Shown: in pieces, positions 51,501 through 63,595 of the stretch
How the letters are laid out: every line of letters begins with the position of its first letter
Position numbering within the stretch: the stretch's first letter is position 1
Assembly (NCBI GenBank): GCA_012932295.1
Contig: JAAONU010000019.1
Span: 29,303,913 to 29,367,912 of the forward strand
Direction of reading: 5' to 3'
Source: Cyclina sinensis
Lineage: Eukaryota; Mollusca; Bivalvia; Venerida; Veneridae
DNA: 64,000 bases
The notes under the pieces: model-generated
Told to the model about the DNA's origin: nothing
Database searches by the model: none
Seen by the model: only the letters and a program-made list of their open reading frames with translations
Program-made: the position numbers and the translations under genes

Positions 51501-54500
51501 TTATTTATAAACAATGGTTATATTTTCAAATTCCAGACAGGCATGGCAGTTTTGTGAGATTATAGAAAAACATAAATAATTCTCATATGCCTTGTGAGAT
51601 TATAGAAGAACATAAATAATTCTCATATGCCTTGTGAGATTATAGAAGAACATAAATAATTCTCATACGCCTTGTGAGATTATAGAAGAACATAAATAAT
51701 TCTCATACGCCTTGTCAGATTATAGAAGAACATAAATAATTCTCATATGCCTTATATCTGATCCCAACTTGATGACTGTTGCTTAAAAATACACAATATA
51801 GAAGGTTCTTAAATATTATGGATGGATTTTAAAATACTATATTTCAGGGTTTCCACTGGCCAATTTTATTTTTCCGCCAATGGGGAGGGTTCCGGGAGGG
51901 AGCTCCCGGCCGTCAAAAATTTTTCAATTTCTCATTTTTAAAGACTTAATTTACAACATATTTAGAGCTTCAACTGTTAAGAATATTTTATGGCATTTAA
52001 GCATTTTAAAATGATAAATCTAATATTTTTCTGACTTGAATTTTCTAAAATCTACGTACATCATATCAACAAATTACAACTGATTTATCATTATCAGGGC
52101 TCACGCTGGCTTAAAAAAATAATAGCCAATACTCTTAATTTAAAAAAATGATAGCCAAAAGTTCAGATATATTGATACCTCCACTGTTTTCTAAGATCTA
52201 CATAAAACCAGGCTTTCATTAGTGTATAGAAATTAAGCTTGCAGACATTCACAGATTGCAGTCCTTTTTCTGAATCACTTACTGAAAAATGGCATCATCA
52301 CCAATGTACTTAATTTTTTTTGTCTTTGTACTAAAGATTTTTAAACAGAACATTGCTGCTTTTCGTTTTAAATAATTATAAAAAAAATCGGAGTCGCGAA
52401 AATATGTGACAATTGAAAAAATTTTCTGCAGAAATATACATAATTTTGGTTGTTCTATATTAAATTGTGTGGGAGAAAATACTTTTTAATTGTTTTAACA
52501 TTGCTTTCCACTGGCGATGTAATCAAGCAGCCTAAAACAAATTTCAAAATTTGCAATTTCGGCGAGTAATGTGACTGTCGACAATAAGGTCAAATTGACA
52601 TGTAATCGCCGCTGGCAGTAACACTTTTCACAACTTTCATCTGGATTTATCAATCAGCAATCAATTAGGCATTTTTTTAAATGTACATCCGAAAAATATT
52701 TTTTTTATGCTTTTTTTCGCCACTTCCAAATATTTTTTCGCCATTTGCGAAATTGGCGAATTGCAGCGGAAACCCTATATTTGCTTACATTTGAAATTGG
52801 CGAGCATGTTCAATAAGGGTCTGTTTTACCTCATTGTATTGCATTAACAAATGAAATCATCCTAAATTAATTCAAAACGACAGATTGGTTTACTGAGGTG
52901 TGTAGTGCATCATCAGATATTGCCTTACACAATTTTCTGTGCATAAATTAACGTTCGTTAAATGGCAGCAATGGTATCTCTTTTCGGGAATCTCAGAAGA
53001 AAACAGAAATAACTTAATGAGGTTTAAGATCTGATCAGTTTGGAGTAAAGGATTTAACTGACATGGTACAAGTTTTAGGAACTTCAGAAATCAATTAAGG
53101 ACACAATCCACTTGTCCATTTTCTGTACACAAAATGACTGTTTTTGAGACAAAGAAGTTTTTTAAAAAAGCTTTAAGTGAGCTTTAAAGAACTAGCATGA
53201 GTAATGATAGTTACTTTCTTTTTATAAAAGGGGGTTAAGGTAAGCTTCCCAAGCTGTATATTTAAAATGAAAAGTTATTGAAAATGTAACTGAATTTAAC
53301 AGATCAAATTATTTGACATATGTTACTAATGTCAACAAACCAACAATTTTTAACCACTTACATGTATGGTTAGATTTACTGATATCTTGCGAGTTGTTTG
53401 TTTCTGTTCTTTCTACAGTGTTTGGGTCCCTGGACAGAGCAAGAGCCAATTCCATGACAAACTCGGGACAATGCCGACTGGCACCACTCATCCTGTGCAT
53501 ACAAGATTCATGTCAACTCTATGACTACATTGTCAAAATTTTGTTCAAATTACATTCTAGTAAGTAGATTTGAAGATACATCTCTATGATTTCTAAGTTC
53601 TTATTCTTGGATTATTTTTCTGACTGTCTTTTATTGTTAAAAAATGCATGTTGTTGTTTTTTTTTATTATAGAGTCATAGAATTTGGAGTTACATCCATC
53701 TTTATTTTACAATCATACAACACTTACACGCACTATAAGGTTAGAGTCTGAAATTTGGCATGATAATTGTTTTGGTCCTTTAATGGTGTAAACAGACAGC
53801 TTCAAAAATAGACAGTAAGTGATAGGGAGGGACAAAGGAAAAGGTGCTTTCAAGACATCTGATCAATTCTAAATTTGTTTGTTGCTTGAAACATGTATAT
53901 GTTGGTTGATTTAAAATAATCAGTATGCATCATGATGCCAGTATCAAGACTTCCATCTTATTTAAACTGTAAAACTTGTACTGTCATTGTTCAAAAAGGG
54001 AAGGGGCCCATTTTAGCAACAAGGATAGGAGATAGAAAAAAAGAAAATGATACAGCACCATATTGAGGTACAATAGATTCAAAACTTATTTTACTGTTTT
54101 ATAATTATTTTATCCATTGGTATTTCTGAATGTTTAATTCAGACCATAATTATTCAGTATTCCTGTATTTTTAATCCACTTGCACTTTCATGGACCGAAG
54201 GGCACAAGGCTGGTCTAGACACTTACAATTGGTCACTGTATTAATCTTTGTGTTTTGCTGTCTATATGAATGAGTGTTTTGGTGAAATGCAAACAAATGG
54301 TAGAGAATTGCTGTCTGAACCAAATTTATACACAAATATGTTTTGTAAATTGTACAAGCAGCTTGGCCAGGTATGGGTTTTCATACTAACCTACAGGTGG
54401 AGGGCAAACACTGTACAAACATAAAACAACTTATTTATCTTATTTCTATTACTCTGTGGCTTTTGGATGTCTTGTAAAAACTGTTTTCTTTGATATCAGT

Positions 54501-57500
54501 TCAGATATCAAGTTTAGCACATTAGGCATGAATTTTTAGGGACTATTTGCTTTTTGCTCTGTCAGTGGGCTTGTGTATGACATAACAGCTGGCATGACAT
54601 TGAGAACTTAGTTCAAAGTTTTCTGCTCCTGGTTTGGTATGAGCTTCAGAGTCTTAGGGGCAGTACTTACATTCTCTTGTTTTGCTCAGGATGGGGAATA
54701 TTCTATGATATGATCAGTCCTTATCTTTAAAATCAAAATTGCAAAAATGACATAACTATATATTTAATAAGATTACACGTTTTTAGTTGGAATATATCTG
54801 TTTGTACTTACTTTAGTGGGTAACTTTATATTTGTAGTACATATATTTTTTTGTTGTTTTTGAACTGAGTAACATCATAAGATTTGCATCATGAGCTTTT
54901 GTATCAAGTTTGTTTTTTTCAGTTTCACTCAGTTTCCTGCAGATTTGAAAGTGTGAGATTGTACCAGGTTTAAGTATAAAACATGATTACTTTATTTGTA
55001 AAAAAATTCCATTTCAGGTCTACCACCTGATACTCTGTCTGGTCACAGGGACAGGTTTCTTACACAGTATAAAAAGTAAGTTTTTAATACAATTTAAATG
55101 GAAAGCACACAGGGACATTTTGCTGACACAAAATGACCGATGACACGGGGAAAGGGGCACTCGTACATTTGTTTTATTATTGAAATAAACTGATTTGAAA
55201 ACCAGCAAAATGACAAATTTCTCATCCTCTTCAAAAACAAAGTTAAAGTGAAAAACTGATAGCCTGAAAATAACCTTTCCTAAAAATGCCTACTTTGTAT
55301 GAAATTTCTTGGTGACCATTACCATGGCAACAGCTTTTGGAGACAGTTCTTTCTTATGTGAAAATGATATTATCTGCATAAAATGCCAAGTTAAATGATA
55401 TTGTTTATAGTTTTGTAAAACTTTGGGATACATTTAAAAGGTGTAGAATTTTACAATGCAAATATAGAGGAAGTGCTGTGTACAAAAGCTATAACTCTAT
55501 CTTCACTTTTTGCACAGTTATTGCCCTTAGTTGGTTTTCCTTGTTTGGATTATAACGTGAAAACTAATTGTTGGAATTCAATGCAACTTCCTACAATGGT
55601 CAAGCACATTCAATGCAACTTCCTACAATGGTCAAGCACAATGACAGAAAGTGCATTATACAAGAGCCATAACTCCATCTTCAGTACTTGCAGAGTTATT
55701 GCCCTTTGTTGGTTTTCCTTGTCTGGGGCATAACTTGAAAACTGATGGTTAGAATTCAGTGCAACTCATACAATGGTCAAGCACAATGACAGGAAATGCA
55801 GTGTACAAGAACCACAGCTGTCTTTAATTGCCCACAACCATAACTCTATTTCAATTCTTTTACAAAGTATTCTGTTACTAATAACTTCCTCAGTTCTGAA
55901 GCAGTCTTGTGGGGGTATTAATCACATTTAGTGATAGCATTAGTTTTACCTGGACAGTATAAAGAGTAAGAACACAGGGTCAGGTAGCTCATACATAAAT
56001 AAAGAAAAAGCTCACAGGGTTAGGTTGCATATACAGCATAAAAAATAAGCTCAGAGGGGCAAATTGCTGACACAGAATTAAAAAATAAAGTCACAGGGAT
56101 AGGTTGCTTACACAAAAATGTTGTCTACACAATATAAAGAATAGGCTTACAGGGAAAGGCTGCTGACAAAAAAAAAAGCTCACATGAACATGTTGCTTGC
56201 AAAACATGAAGACTTTGCTCACCAGCACAATTTTCTTGTACAGTATAGAAGTAAGTTCAAAAGTCAAATTTTGGCTATGGTCTGATCTGAAGAAATGAAA
56301 GGACAATGATTTGAATGAAGTTTTGGTGGATATATTACCACAGTTTATCACAGGCCAGCTTTTTATTCCATGGGGACAGGAGGTTTCCAGCAGCTAAGTT
56401 TTATTTCAAAGTACTTAAAATTAGCTATTGTGCTATCTACCCTGCCAAAATTATGGATTTATTGTTTGATACAAATGTTTTTTTGTCTCCATTTCAGATT
56501 AAAGGAGTTCTATTATCAAAGCAGTAATCTCCAGTATTTTAAAAATCTAGTCACCGTACCAGTCTTACCTGATGTAAGTTTTATTACTTAGAGGTGTTCT
56601 TTTAGAAGTAACTTACATCTCCTGTATATACTCAAACATTAGTGGAGTGATTAACTTTAAAATTTATTTGAGTGATTTACCTACAGTACATTCAGAACTT
56701 AAGTATTGTTAAAGAGCAAAATACATACAGTACTTTCAAAAACAGAAATGTTAATATACAGTAGATTTAAATAGTGTTATGCTCCTGAAGCAGTTAACAG
56801 CCAGAGATTACTTCACAACTGATAGTAATTTGCTTGGATGGGTTAAATTTCAGCTCTCAGAAATTGTTGTTGTTGTTCAGAATATTTTTAAGCATTCACT
56901 CATTGATGCTCAGTTACTGTTCATTTTTACTATGAGTAAGTTATAGTACCATAAGCTTATTTATTGTTTATTTAGCGACATTTATATCTTCCCACGATCA
57001 CAGATTTGTTGCTTTATTAAGAAATGAGAAAAATGGAAGTTTATGTATTTCTGTTTCATACCTAGGAACCTCCAAACTTCCTTATACAGTCTGAATTCAA
57101 CAAGCATGTGAAACCTGTGGCTGTAGTACCAAATGAACCAGAACCAGAACCGGAACGGGATTCTATAACACCAGAACCGGAAATTGTCACCAACCTAATT
57201 GATACATCTGTAAGTAGTTATATTTATAACCACATGCATTCATTTAATTCATGACCTGTTCTAGTACATGTATGTTATTTCACCTAACAGTGGTGCATTG
57301 ATTCTGAAAAAGAAATAGTCAGACAGCATTTTATAAAGACGGTGAGATTTTTTGCTTGAAATACGGCACTGTGCGAAGACAATGAATTCAGTTTTTGCCA
57401 CTTGTAACAATAAAAGAAAGATGCATACAGAAAACATAACATCAAAGTGTACTTCCAGGAGGACAGATTTGATGCTACATTCGGAGCACAGCAAGAGAGT

Positions 57501-60500
57501 TTCAACTTTAATGGTGGACCACCTGAGGTTGATGAAAGGTTGGTATATGAGCACTTACATCATGAGAAGTCGGTACCGACTTTGTTAAAGTTTAGTTTAA
57601 TAAAAAAAAAACATTTCTTCTGGCTTGAATCACTCTTCTGTGGAATGGATAGTTCAGAAGTTTGTGTTGAGATATTTAATGCTACAGTTTATGGACCAAA
57701 ATTTACTCTGCCGGCTTGGCTATCTCAGTACAGCATCTGTTTGTCAGTCCAGGGTTTTTTTGCTTTAAACCCTACCAGGTGCAACTAAGATTCTCTGTGA
57801 TTGAACTCAGAGACTGTGAGTCTAAAGGCTATTTGTCCCTCACCTGTGATTTAAGTGAAGAAGCAGTCAGTCACATGCAGAAAGATTGGTTTGTAAACTG
57901 GCTGGACATCCAGGAATACTTGTTAGGTGGACTGACCAAAAAGAGGTTGAAACTAATGTAACACTACAATAAGATTTGAAAAAAAAATTAATTAATTAAC
58001 AAGACTCTCAAGGAAATGTTTTCAGATCGTTTTGAGTTATTTCTTTAACCTCCTATGTTCATTTAACATCTTTTTGTTGAATCGTTGCAACAGAAATTCT
58101 TTCCCCAGCACAAAGCACGTGTCCTTTGGTCATTGATTAATGAGCTATCCAATAACGTAAGAGAAACCAGAGTGGGAATGAATCCTTACATTTGATTGGT
58201 AGACAGAATATATTAATCATTTCCTATAGGAACAACCATGATTGATTTTATAGTAAATATACCCCTAGTTATCTAGAGAGTGTTAGAAATATCACAAAGT
58301 AACTTTGAAGCTAGTCAGATGAAATTTTGTTCTGTATATTTCATAGACAGTAGATAGCACACACTTTGATCAGTTCACTGGTGATGGTTGAACATTTTCA
58401 TATTTAACTTACAGAGACTTACTAATAGAGAGATTAACAAAAGAAATCCAGCAATTGAGAGCAGAACTAGAGCGTGTTAAATCTGAGGTAAATATATTAG
58501 TCTTTGCTTCTTTCTTTGTTCTGCCCTTCTCTGCTATGTTCCTTTGGAGTATGAAACATCTTACAGTTTTCAGGTCAAGAGACTGTTAAATCAGATATTT
58601 TCTCAAGGCAAAAACTTTAATGAATCTTAGATTTGGAGAATATGTGCAATATATCAATGAATTCCAGTTAAGCTGGTTTTTCTTGAAATTATGTAGAAAT
58701 GTAATTTGGCTTGGTTAAATTTTCTAATTTTCTACAAACTAATAAATAAGGCAATTTAATTGTAACAAAAAGTTCTCAATACAACATTTTAACAGTTTAC
58801 TCTGGCATCAGTTTTCTAAGGATCCCAAATGATGGGGGTCTTTGAGTTGGACAGGTTTGAAATGTATTTTTCTGCTCATTTCATGGAATTTTATCATTTC
58901 AGTATCTTTAAAAGACAAATGTGCTAGAGGATTTCTTTGAATTAAAAGTTGTAAACTAGTTAAGCATTATGCCTGCTATATTTGTAGGTCAGAGGTCAAA
59001 GTCTCAGATCTTCAGTGATTATTTGTTTCTAAATAAGAATTAAGTTTATTAAAGAGGGTAAAAAAAAAGCTTTAGTTACTGGTTAAATAGATTTCTAAAT
59101 ATTTCAAAAACCAAGAAATATGTTATTGTGTGTTTAACCTTGTTTTAGATATTGTACATGACCAAATGAAAAAAAAGAACATTGATATTATTGTACTGTG
59201 CAGGACCAAAGAATCATATCATCTTTACGAGATGAAATATCGAAGCTAGAAAAGATATTATCAGAGCTGAGGTTGTCAGCTGACAAAGCTCTCCAAGACA
59301 ATGATAACTTGAAGGCAGAGCTTAGCAAAGCAAAGGTTCACATGGGAGCTGCAGTAAAACTCACTGAGGCTGAAAGTAAGTGTACATTCTTCTGTTCTTT
59401 GCCATCCATTTGCTGTGACGTCATGTACATATGTAGACATTGAAAGGGTTAAAGGTCAAGAGGGCATCCTTATTAAGTCTTGTCATTGAACATATAGGAT
59501 ATGGTAATCTGTTAGTTCAGGTAACCAGATACCAAACTGAGGCCTCATTGCAGACCTACATGAAATTCAAATCCAAATAAAATGAGGAGATACATGAGTG
59601 CTAACCTTTGCGGAGAATTTCTCAAATGAAATTTGTTATGCTTTTAATCATTTTATGGTGTGTGATACTTGATTCGGTAACTGTTCTTTTTTACATATTA
59701 AATTCTTTGCTGTCATTTATTTATTGAAATATGATTTGATCAATATTTTGATGAAAATCATTAGGCTGTAAGTTATAATTCAGTTCTTACAATGTATATA
59801 AATTGAATTCAGATACAGGATTAATTATGATTTGAATGAATTATTGTCTATTGATAGAACACAGTAAGGCCAGTGAAGAGAAGTTTAAGAAGATGAAAGA
59901 TGTATATCAGAAACTTCGAGATGAACATGTAACACTCTTACGACAGGTTTGTATATTCAGAAATTGTGGCACTTCTCTTGTCACTTTAACAAACAGATGT
60001 TGTTTTCCAGCCAGGGAAAAGAGTTAACTTCACAGGAGCCATTGATTATATATATTTCATGTGGGTGTTTAACCAAAAATCTATATCAGTAAAAGGGTTA
60101 GAAGAGACCATTGGTTTGCAGTATTCACAAAATATTACTAAAACTACTTAAGTTTTATGTCCTTTTTTTTCATTGTTCTCAGCTGAAAAATAACTTGTAA
60201 AATGAAAATATATTTGAAAAAACAACAGCAACAAACAAGAAGAGATAACAGTTTCTAGAATATTATCTCTGACTCACTCCGTGTAATTGTAATCTGATAT
60301 GATGAAACTGAACTACTTGAATGCAGTGTATATATGATGCTAGTAATTGCAAATTGGTATCATTTCAGCATGGTGAAGTCACCAAACAAAATGCAGCTGA
60401 TAAAAAATTATTGGAGGAGAAAGAACAAGTTATAAAGGTATTTAGATGGTATATTAACTTACTGTGTCCCTGAAGGAAACAGTCTATGGTCAGTTAATGG

Positions 60501-63500
60501 GTTACCTAATTGCTGAGAAATAAAACCAACTAGACAAGTTTTCCATTATTATACTATATAACATATAATTTATACGGCCTTTATTGGGTCAGATATGAAA
60601 TAATTGACAGGATAAAAAATACATTTCATTTCTAATAATAATAATAATGAAAATTTGAGTATAAGCATCTTATTTGAAGCATTTTTGCTTTGCAGTTGTG
60701 GGTCATTCTGTTTAGTTTATGACCCATATGGACTTCAGCTCACAAGGACTATACTTCAGAATTTGTTTCTAATAATAACTTTCTAACAACTGAGCCCTCG
60801 ACCTTCAAACATGACAAGATGGTATGGCATGATAAGTTGATGTAGCTCTTATAAATTCTGGCCCATTTGGTCAAAGGTTAAGCTGATAGTCAGGGGTGTC
60901 AGGGGAGGTATTAATGTTTTACAAACATCACTTGTTTGATCACCACTTACATTCACATAAGCATGGAAAGATTTTTTTTCATGTATGCATATGTTTTCAC
61001 ATTTCTGTATTGTAAATCAAAGGTTAATAAATTTTACTACATTTTCACAGAAAAGTGAAAACCTAAAATTTTTAATATAGAACAAGTTAGTTTGGGTTTT
61101 TTTAATATTGAAATAAATTCATATTTAATACTACATTGCTTTTTGTTTATCTTGTAGAAAAGAGTTGGTATCCATGTATCTAAAATTTCAGTATTTCTTT
61201 ACTTGTTTACAGTTGAAATGATTGGAAATTCCTTCCTTGTCTCTATTAATTTTCAGAGTTCTGTTATCATTATTGCTGTATTCAGAAAAGAAATAACAAT
61301 AAACTACATGTTGGTGTTTGCCTGGAAACTGATTGTTTGATTTCCTCATTTGTGTTTTATTTCATTAAACAGCTGATCAGCTGAAACTGAAAGCAAGTTA
61401 CTTTATGTATCTGTTGATACATATGTGTTCTATTAATATGTCTGTAACAGAATTGGGTAGAGAAAAAAATCATGTCTAGGTTTTATAGATTTTTAAATCT
61501 TTTCTTCAAAAATCATGATAATTAGTTATGATTTGTTAACTAGTGTTTCATAGAATATATTCAGAAAGATATTTCATTATATTGAGAATATGTTGCATAT
61601 TTCGTATATCTATGCATCTGTTTGAATATTATGTGAACGATTTTACCCATGTGCATCATGTTTTTTTTCTCATTTGAATGAATTCCTAAATTGTTTTGTT
61701 TTTTTGCATGTCCAGTTAGGTGACATGAATGTGGTACCATAATGGTACTCGTGTTTACTAATTACAGTCAAATGTCTTGGAAACAACTAGTAATAAAGTA
61801 AGGAATTTTCTAAGAGCAGTAACCTATGCATGTGTTGTTTTTAATGATATGCAAAGCATGTTTTCCCCCCATTACCTTGCTAGGATAATGAAGCTAACAT
61901 GGTCCGCATGGAGGAAGAGAGAAAAGTTATTCAAGAAAGTTTACAAAACTCTGCTGATGAAGTTACGAAACAGCTAGCTCAAACCACAGCTAGAAAAACA
62001 GATTTAGAAAAAGAAAAACAGGTATTTTAAAACTTACAGTGTCAAGTGAAATATATTTAATGAATTAGCACTGTCAGATAAGGAACCTGCCATGAATTAA
62101 CATTATCAAGTAAGAATGTATTATGAAAGAGCTGAGAATCGGCAGAAGTGTGTTAGAATGTATTGGCAGGTAGAACAAATAGATGAGTGGTCTGGAAGTG
62201 ACCATGAACTGCTTGACAGGTAAGTATACATTTCTGGGACCAGGACAACAGCAGAAAAACAGGGACTGCACAGGTAAGTTACACACTCACTGAGGGAATA
62301 GCAGACAGATTAATCTTAACTAATGCCAAAACCTTCCATGTTGTAAAGCTGAATCTACTGGCAGTGATAATGACATTATAACTGACAACTGTAACACCTA
62401 AATGCCATAAAAGTTAAAAAACAAAAGGAATATGGCCTTGTTCTTGTTTGTATGTCCAAGCATCAGTGTATGTCAATTTCCAGTTCCAGTTTAAATGTTT
62501 GTAATCCGTTAACAGTGAAAAACATAATATGATGATGTATCTATGTATAGATATATATATGTAAAGGATTCAGATTCCTCCTGCTCAGTTATCAAGGTAA
62601 AACATTTAGGTTGAAGATTTTATATATTCAGTGATTGTCATTGAATGTTGCTTCCTAGAGTAGCATTGCCTTCAGATATTTTCAAAGAGTTTTAAAACTT
62701 TTAATGTTCTGAATGTTTTCCTTGATTGACATTGGTCTTGAATGTTTCCCTGTAGTTCCATTAGCCTTGAATGCCGTAATTGTTTATCTACTGTTCTGTT
62801 GGCCTTGAGTGTTTTCTTTCATAAATGCCTTAAATGTTTAATATTCCATTGTCCCTAAATGCCTTAAATGCTTTCCCTGGAGTTAAGTTGTCCTTGAATT
62901 TTTCCCTGAAGTTCTGTAGGCTTGAATGATTTTCCTGGAGTACCATTGACTGTAAATGTTTTAAATGTTTTCCCAAATTTGTCATTGGCCTTGAATGTGT
63001 ACTAGAGATTTATTGGCTCTAATGTCTTGAACATTTTTCCTTCACAAGAAATAATGTCCTTGAATGCCTTAGTGTTTTTCCAGAGAGTGACAATGTCCTT
63101 GAATGCTTAAGTGTTTGTCCAGAGAGTGACAATGTCCTTGAATGCCTCAGTGTTTTTCCAGAGAGTAACATTGTCCTTGAATGCCTAAGTGTTTTTCCAG
63201 AGAGTGACAATGACCTCGAATGCCTCAGTGTTTTTCCAGAGAGTGACATTGTCCTTGAATGCCTCAGTGTTTTTCCAGAGAGTAACATTGTCCTTGAATG
63301 CCTCAGTGTTTTTCCAGAGAGTGACATTGTCCTTGACTTCTCTAGAGAAACATTGTGTTTTCCATACAGTGGAAGTATAATTGTTTTGAGTTGCATTGCT
63401 ATTGAATGGATTTTTTCCTAAAAATGCATGGTTTTTGAATGGTAAGTGTATGATGCAAGAAGCATGACATTCAGCATGGCTTTCAGCATTGCATTCAGCA

Positions 63501-63595
63501 ATCAGGAGAACAAGAGGTATGAATTCAATGTATTCTGATTCTTATGGCAGGCATCACAGCTTGACAATTTCTATGAAGGATGGCAGAAATCTCAG
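39560..63595 (+). CDS. HIP1: HIP1/HIP1R, huntingtin-interacting protein 1 family (5' part, 17 exons, runs off the right edge)
   Basis: Endocytic adaptor linking PtdIns(4,5)P2 membranes, clathrin and F-actin. Exons: 39560-39649, 44810-44873, 46334-46536, 46748-46828, 50280-50356, 50935-50996, 53419-53559, 55018-55075, 56498-56573, 57066-57209, 57459-57538, 58415-58487, 59204-59375, 59858-59946, 60369-60437, 61884-62021, 63551-63595. Every junction is GT-AG and in phase, giving 554 codons without a stop. The ANTH domain is residues ~31-290, with AINKAINTQETPVKEKH, LCWKFCHVLHKLLREGH, GQCRLAPLI and GHRDRFLTQY; the PPNFL segment follows at 286-290. An acidic linker (EPEPEPE) and FDATFG (336-341) follow. 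The coiled coil runs from DLLIERL (360) to the edge. The talin-like actin-binding I/LWEQ domain expected at the C-terminus must lie to the right. SSNLQYFK and LIERL favour HIP1 over HIP1R, but invertebrates usually have one ortholog. Exon 17 is the least certain. Confidence 0.95.
39800..40017 (-). mobile_element. tRNA-derived SINE in HIP1 intron 1
   Basis: On the minus strand from 40017 the head reads GGAGGCACCGTGGTACGGGA, with GGGCTTCTGACCC as a possible three-base-pair anticodon stem and seven-base loop (TCT in the anticodon position). The B box is GGGTTCAAATCC with a T-stem. A ~150-base unrelated body follows and ends in 'aaaataaatgagtctaaac'. Head and body differ from the SINE at 12699, so this is a second family. 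It is antisense to HIP1. Confidence 0.8.
41553..41622 (+). mobile_element. tRNA-like SINE head (degenerate)
   Basis: An A-box-like 'gtggctctcaggtgtagatc' is followed at tRNA spacing by 'tcatgggtttaaatcctt' (B box). The anticodon arm is not convincing and no body was matched elsewhere in the window. A poly-G run lies at ~41738. Confidence 0.45.
45362..45405. repeat. Two-copy 22-bp tandem duplication
   Basis: 'gagtcagacaggttaaagca' is repeated after 22 bases without mismatch, in HIP1 intron 2. Confidence 0.95.
46843..46926. repeat. Two-copy 45-bp tandem duplication just after HIP1 exon 4
   Basis: 'agagttttccacttaaaaca' plus 'aataaccactttg' is repeated after 45 bases, starting 15 bases beyond the exon 4 donor. 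Confidence 0.95.
47339..47375. repeat. Copy of the exon 5 acceptor junction inside HIP1 intron 4
   Basis: 'ctatttttagtatccagata' 'ttcctcg' matches the exon 5 junction 'ctatttttagtacccagaca' 'tacctgg' at 50270-50296 in 23 of 27 positions, including the acceptor AG. It precedes the real exon by 2.9 kb. Confidence 0.6.
48075..48660. repeat. 16/20-bp minisatellite in HIP1 intron 4
   Basis: The units 'caaacagcaatacctact' plus 'ta' (20 bases) and 'caaacagcaatacctac' without the extra TACT-type step (16 bases) alternate irregularly for ~590 bases. Because lengths vary by four, two plus-strand frames stay open for long distances (47987-48553) as Gln/Tyr/Thr-rich repeats. No start context or splice sites support translation. 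Confidence 0.95.
49010..49900. repeat. Degenerate dispersed/tandem repeat in HIP1 intron 4
   Basis: The words 'gaatactgcca', 'ttggcacaaatgttcag' / 'ggaacaaatgttcacc', 'tctgtaact' and 'ctgtccgtctgtct' recur about five times in the same order at 150-250-base intervals. The units are strongly diverged. Confidence 0.6.
51060..51340. repeat. Degenerate ~50-bp tandem repeat in HIP1 intron 6
   Basis: Several diverged units resemble 'atgaatatttctttaattaa' / 'gtgaaatgactttttggatt'. It lies just after exon 6. Confidence 0.65.
51550..51755. repeat. 40-bp minisatellite, five near-identical copies
   Basis: The unit 'cttgtgagattatagaagaa' + 'cataaataattctcatatgc' repeats every 40 bases with one or two differences per copy, which suggests recent amplification. 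Confidence 0.95.
51845..52774. mobile_element. hAT-like non-autonomous element
   Basis: The left end is CAGGGTTTCCACTGG; the right end in reverse complement is AGGGTTTCCGCTG. CAGGG termini are typical of hAT transposons. The 8-bp word 'ctatattt' precedes the left end (51837-51844) and occurs at the right (52775-52782), consistent with a target-site duplication if the last three terminal bases are lost. The interior is non-coding. Confidence 0.5.
55470..55815. repeat. Two ~180-bp units of a dispersed repeat in HIP1 intron 8
   Basis: 'gctataactctatcttcact' / 'gcacagttattgcccttagt' at 55489 recurs as 'gccataactccatcttcagt' / 'gcagagttattgccctttgt' at 55666. A 30-bp block 'attcaatgcaacttcctaca' + 'atggtcaagcac' is itself duplicated between them. 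Confidence 0.8.
55951..56257. repeat. Degenerate tandem array resembling the exon 8 3' end and splice donor
   Basis: About seven units of 33-56 bases follow the pattern 'ctcacagggataggttgctt' + 'acacagtataaaaaataag'. The last bases of exon 8 plus donor (55040-55080) read 'ggtcacagggacaggtttct' + 'tacacagtataaaaagtaag'. The final unit keeps 'cagtatagaagtaagtt', donor included. A further single copy lies at 55103-55136, directly after exon 8. Confidence 0.8.
57711..57957 (+). mobile_element. Second, diverged copy of the 12.7-kb SINE family, in HIP1 intron 11
   Basis: The head 'ccggcttggctatctcagta' corresponds to 12703 onward. The body words 'ctatttgtccctcacctgtg', 'cagtcagtcacatgcagaaa' and 'ttgttaggtggactgacc' match 12818-12915 in order. 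The B box is damaged. Orientation is sense to HIP1. Confidence 0.75.
62640..63050. repeat. Degenerate 'ccttgaatgttttccctg' repeat in HIP1 intron 16
   Basis: Around eight irregular units of 45-60 bases contain 'ttggccttgaatgttttc' variants. They grade directly into the tight 39-bp array to the right, which looks like the younger end of one expansion. Confidence 0.7.
63050..63365. repeat. 39-bp minisatellite, about eight copies, in HIP1 intron 16
   Basis: The unit 'tgaatgcctcagtgtttttc' + 'cagagagtgacattgtcct' repeats every 39 bases. Being a multiple of three, it leaves frames open on both strands (13-residue repeats), but it lies between in-phase exons 16 and 17 and needs no coding role. Each unit contains 'tttttccag', an acceptor-like word. 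Confidence 0.95.

Noticed and set aside
57447..57961. ORFs running past HIP1 exon 11 into intron
   Set aside because: The exon ends at the donor at 57538 in phase with exon 12; the rest is intron and SINE.
63019..63396. Ser/Leu-rich 125-codon minus-strand ORF
   Set aside because: It is the translation of the 39-bp minisatellite between HIP1 exons 16 and 17, open on both strands.
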